Source: Chloroflexi bacterium 54-19 (GTDB lineage: Bacteria; Chloroflexota; Chloroflexia; Chloroheliales; Chloroheliaceae). From it: a stretch of 64,000 nucleotides of DNA. Below are positions 61,947 to 64,000 of this stretch, in pieces (the stretch's first letter is position 1; the number at the start of each line of letters is the position of its first letter). The stretch lies in the NCBI GenBank assembly GCA_001898225.1, contig MKTJ01000077.1, positions 62,001-126,000 on the forward strand. Reading direction: 5' to 3'. Below the pieces are notes generated by a model. The model searched no databases and was not told the origin of the DNA. It saw nothing but the letters and a program-made list of their open reading frames with translations. The translations under genes and the position numbers were made by a program.

Positions 61947-63803
61947 GTGAGTCACCCAAACGATCAGAATAATTCTCCCGGCACTCCTAACCCTAATCCC
62001 GACCCGAACGAAAACTGGCGCAACCGTTACATTCAACAACAAACGGCCCGAATTGAGCCGGCTAACCAACCGCCAGTTATCCCGCCGGCTGCCATACCCC
62101 CCGCCAAAAAGACCGGGGGTAAAGCCGCTGCTGCGGGCGCGGCACCCAAGAAGAAAATGCGTTGGTGGATGTGGACTCTTATCGGCTTAGCGGTAGTTTT
62201 AATCGGGTTTGGTATTTTTACCTATATTCGAGTTTCGAGCTTTTTGGATAACTCATTCAATGGGCGTAACGAAGAGTCTTTGTTGACCCAGGCTCCGCCG
62301 ACCGCTACCTCGGCCCCAACAGTTCCACCGACTAAATCGAGCGCCCAACTTACAGCAGCGGCGGCACCCACGGCAACACCCGCCCCTAATACCACCCCGA
62401 CACCGGTCCCTACCGTCACGCCGGTACCGCCAACCGCAACGCCTGCCCCGAATTACCCTGAGATTGTCAAAAAGATACAGCGCGGCGAACAAATTAGTAT
62501 CCTGGTGACAGGTTATGGCGGTGGTCAGCACGATGGGGCTTACCTGACCGATACTATCCTCGAACTGACCTACGACCCGGCTAAAAATGCCGTAACTATG
62601 GTCAATATTCCCAGGGACCTGTACGTTTTCGTCCCGTATGGCGGGCCAAAGGCTGGCTTTTATGGCAAGATAAACTCGGCCTTCGCCTATGTTATGGGGC
62701 GCCAAAGTAGTGACGGGCTTTCGTCCCGTTACCAGTTCCAGTCGGGCAACATAAGTAGCCAGACCGACGCGGCGGTAAACTTGCTAAAAGATATTGTCGA
62801 GCAGGTCACTGGCACCAAAGTGGATTACTGGGTAACTTTCAGCTTTGACGGTTTCCGCAAATTTATTGACGCGATTGGCGGAGTAGACGTGAATGTCGAA
62901 ACGACCTTCGACGACTACGATTACCCGGCCAATGATGACCCTCAAATTGATGCGAGTGTGATGCATATTCACTTCGATGCCGGGATGCAGCATATGACCG
63001 GGGAAAAAGCTATCGAGTATGCGCGTAGCCGCCACTCTGTCCAGGATGGCAGCGATTTTGGCCGTTCCAAACGCCAGATGAATGTTATAAAGGCGGTTAA
63101 AGAGAAAGCTGCTTCCCCTGCCATTTTATTCAAGTTCTTTGACCTTATGGACGCCTTACAGGGCAACATGCGGACAAGCCTGAGTGTTGATGAAGCGCAG
63201 GGTCTGCTGACTTACTTTACGGGTGAAGGCAAATCACTAATAAATAATGTGTTGCTGGTTCCACAAATTCTCAGTACCAGCAATTTCCTGGTCGGGTCAA
63301 GCTCCTATGCAACCGGCGACATTTTGTATCCTTACGCCGGGCAGTTTGATTATAGCGACATCCAGGCGTGGTTAAAGCAGGGCCGGGACTTCCCGCAACT
63401 CAGGGCTGAAGGGCTAAAGGTCCAGGTCCAAAACGGCACCGGACTGACCGCTCCCATGACCCAGGTTAACAAGCAACTCGACCAGAACGGTCTTGACTTG
63501 CTCAGTCCAATCTGGGCGGTATCCACCCAGACCAGTACGGTGATTGATTATAGCGGCGGTAAAGGTATCAATACGTTAAAGACCATAACCGACCTTTTAC
63601 CGGGGGTTGTGGTGCAGGTCAAACCCAAACCGCAGGGCCAGACCGCCGATATTGTGGTGCTGTTGGGCAAGGATTATAGCCAGATTCCCGTGGCGGGGAG
63701 CAATTCTACCGGCTCTAACCCCAATAACGGGGTACAGGCCTCGCCGCAAGCCCTCGACCTGCCGGCCAATTTGACCATAACCGCTACCCCTGGTGGTCGT
63801 TAA
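61947..63803 (+). CDS. LytR-CpsA-Psr (LCP) family cell-wall ligase
   Basis: A 618-residue membrane protein. Cytosolic N-terminus (Pro/Asn/Lys-rich), TM helix (about 71-93), a Thr/Pro linker (115-168), an LCP domain from about 184 (ISILVTGYGG, TDTILELTYDPAKNAVTMVNIPRDLYVFVP, KINSAFAYVMG, then GGVDVNVETTFDDYDYP and MTGEKAIEYARSRHSVQDGSDFGRSKRQ with the conserved Arg/Asp residues), and a LytR_C domain near the C-terminus (LKVQVQNGTGLTAPMTQVNKQL). LCP enzymes transfer anionic polymers from undecaprenyl phosphate to peptidoglycan. GTG start after GGAAGG. Confidence 0.9.
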   Translation: MSHPNDQNNSPGTPNPNPDPNENWRNRYIQQQTARIEPANQPPVIPPAAIPPAKKTGGKAAAAGAAPKKKMRWWMWTLIGLAVVLIGFGIFTYIRVSSFLDNSFNGRNEESLLTQAPPTATSAPTVPPTKSSAQLTAAAAPTATPAPNTTPTPVPTVTPVPPTATPAPNYPEIVKKIQRGEQISILVTGYGGGQHDGAYLTDTILELTYDPAKNAVTMVNIPRDLYVFVPYGGPKAGFYGKINSAFAYVMGRQSSDGLSSRYQFQSGNISSQTDAAVNLLKDIVEQVTGTKVDYWVTFSFDGFRKFIDAIGGVDVNVETTFDDYDYPANDDPQIDASVMHIHFDAGMQHMTGEKAIEYARSRHSVQDGSDFGRSKRQMNVIKAVKEKAASPAILFKFFDLMDALQGNMRTSLSVDEAQGLLTYFTGEGKSLINNVLLVPQILSTSNFLVGSSSYATGDILYPYAGQFDYSDIQAWLKQGRDFPQLRAEGLKVQVQNGTGLTAPMTQVNKQLDQNGLDLLSPIWAVSTQTSTVIDYSGGKGINTLKTITDLLPGVVVQVKPKPQGQTADIVVLLGKDYSQIPVAGSNSTGSNPNNGVQASPQALDLPANLTITATPGGR

Positions 63804-63827
63804 CCCAGGATATACAGTAAGACCTCG

Positions 63828-63858
63828 AGACCGGGTTTTGAGCCCGGTCTTTTTATTT
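63828..63858 (+). terminator. terminator of the LCP gene
   Basis: AGACCGGG/CCCGGTCT hairpin with a T-rich tail, 25 bases after the LCP stop codon. Confidence 0.9.
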
Positions 63859-64000
63859 CTTCAGAGTTTTACACCGTTTTTTAAGATTAATTCAACAGGC
63901 TTTCCACAACCTTTTTCGTTTACATAATTTGCATACAGGCCCGGTTTGAACTCAAATCCAGGGACCGGAGGCGGCACATACTACCCGTTGTGTAGATATT
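63859..64000. other. window end, no gene
   Basis: 142 bases without an ORF or hairpin I can support; AT-rich, with a mixed GC-rich end. Confidence 0.4.

Noticed and set aside
63930..63975. tRNA-like TTTGAACTCAAATCC stretch near the right end
   Set aside because: No acceptor or anticodon stems could be formed.

Overview
The window reads as a densely coded stretch of a bacterial replicon, most likely from the phylum Chloroflexota. The basis is indirect: secreted lipoproteins with long Thr/Pro/Ala linkers, Chloroflexota-style repeat proteins on the cell surface, many FHA and HEAT-repeat proteins, frequent GTG/TTG starts with good Shine-Dalgarno sites, and an NADH dehydrogenase operon with separate nuoC and nuoD. 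No rRNA, tRNA, CRISPR array, transposase or intact prophage was seen, and no 16S or dnaA is present to fix the taxonomy.

Layout. 1-10.7 kb: a lipoprotein, a DHFR/RibD-like reductase, a cyclase-family hydrolase, a FadR-type regulator followed on the same strand by a ferritin-like diiron protein and an acyl-CoA dehydrogenase, a HEAT-SUKH protein, a membrane metallophosphoesterase and a methyltransferase. 10.7-16.4 kb: a two-gene minus-strand operon coding for a 1257-residue protein (three FHA, three cyclic-nucleotide-binding-like, one PqqD-like and one M50 metalloprotease domain) and an FHA-FHA-ABC ATPase. 16.7-20.3 kb: dGTPase, a small NTF2-like protein, a dual-specificity phosphatase and a surface repeat protein. 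20.6-26.2 kb: a complete pyruvate dehydrogenase operon (E3, CBS-rubredoxin protein, E1 alpha, E1 beta, E2). 26.2-27.3 kb: a 1.1-kb non-coding stretch with hairpin repeats. 27.3-33.4 kb: a HEAT-repeat protein and nuoABCDEF, closed by terminators without nuoG-N. 33.4-52.4 kb: a MerR regulator, an MFS transporter with a structured leader, a DUF255 thioredoxin-fold protein, a cold-shock protein, surface and extracytoplasmic enzymes, hisS, a ferredoxin-thioredoxin fusion and small metabolic genes. 52.5-58.2 kb: a replication/partition module (parB, parA, parS-like sites, two initiator-like genes and a large iteron array). 58.2-63.8 kb: an orphan REC-HisKA protein, two TPM-type secreted proteins and an LCP cell-wall ligase.

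The most interesting part is the replication/partition module. It has the architecture of an iteron plasmid origin but is surrounded by core genes (hisS, nuo, pdh, dgt). One initiator carries a Rep_O-like winged helix at its N-terminus and what looks like a DnaA domain I at its C-terminus, and its own coding sequence contains five phased palindromes with the same GGTAAA/TTTACC core as the iterons. This suggests a chromid, a second chromosome, or a chromosome replicated from a plasmid-derived origin. The second candidate for an undescribed system is the FHA/cNMP/PqqD/M50 protein paired with the FHA-ABC ATPase. It would couple phospho-peptide and nucleotide sensing to intramembrane proteolysis or peptide processing.

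Functions are assigned from protein motifs read by eye; no database search or alignment was possible.
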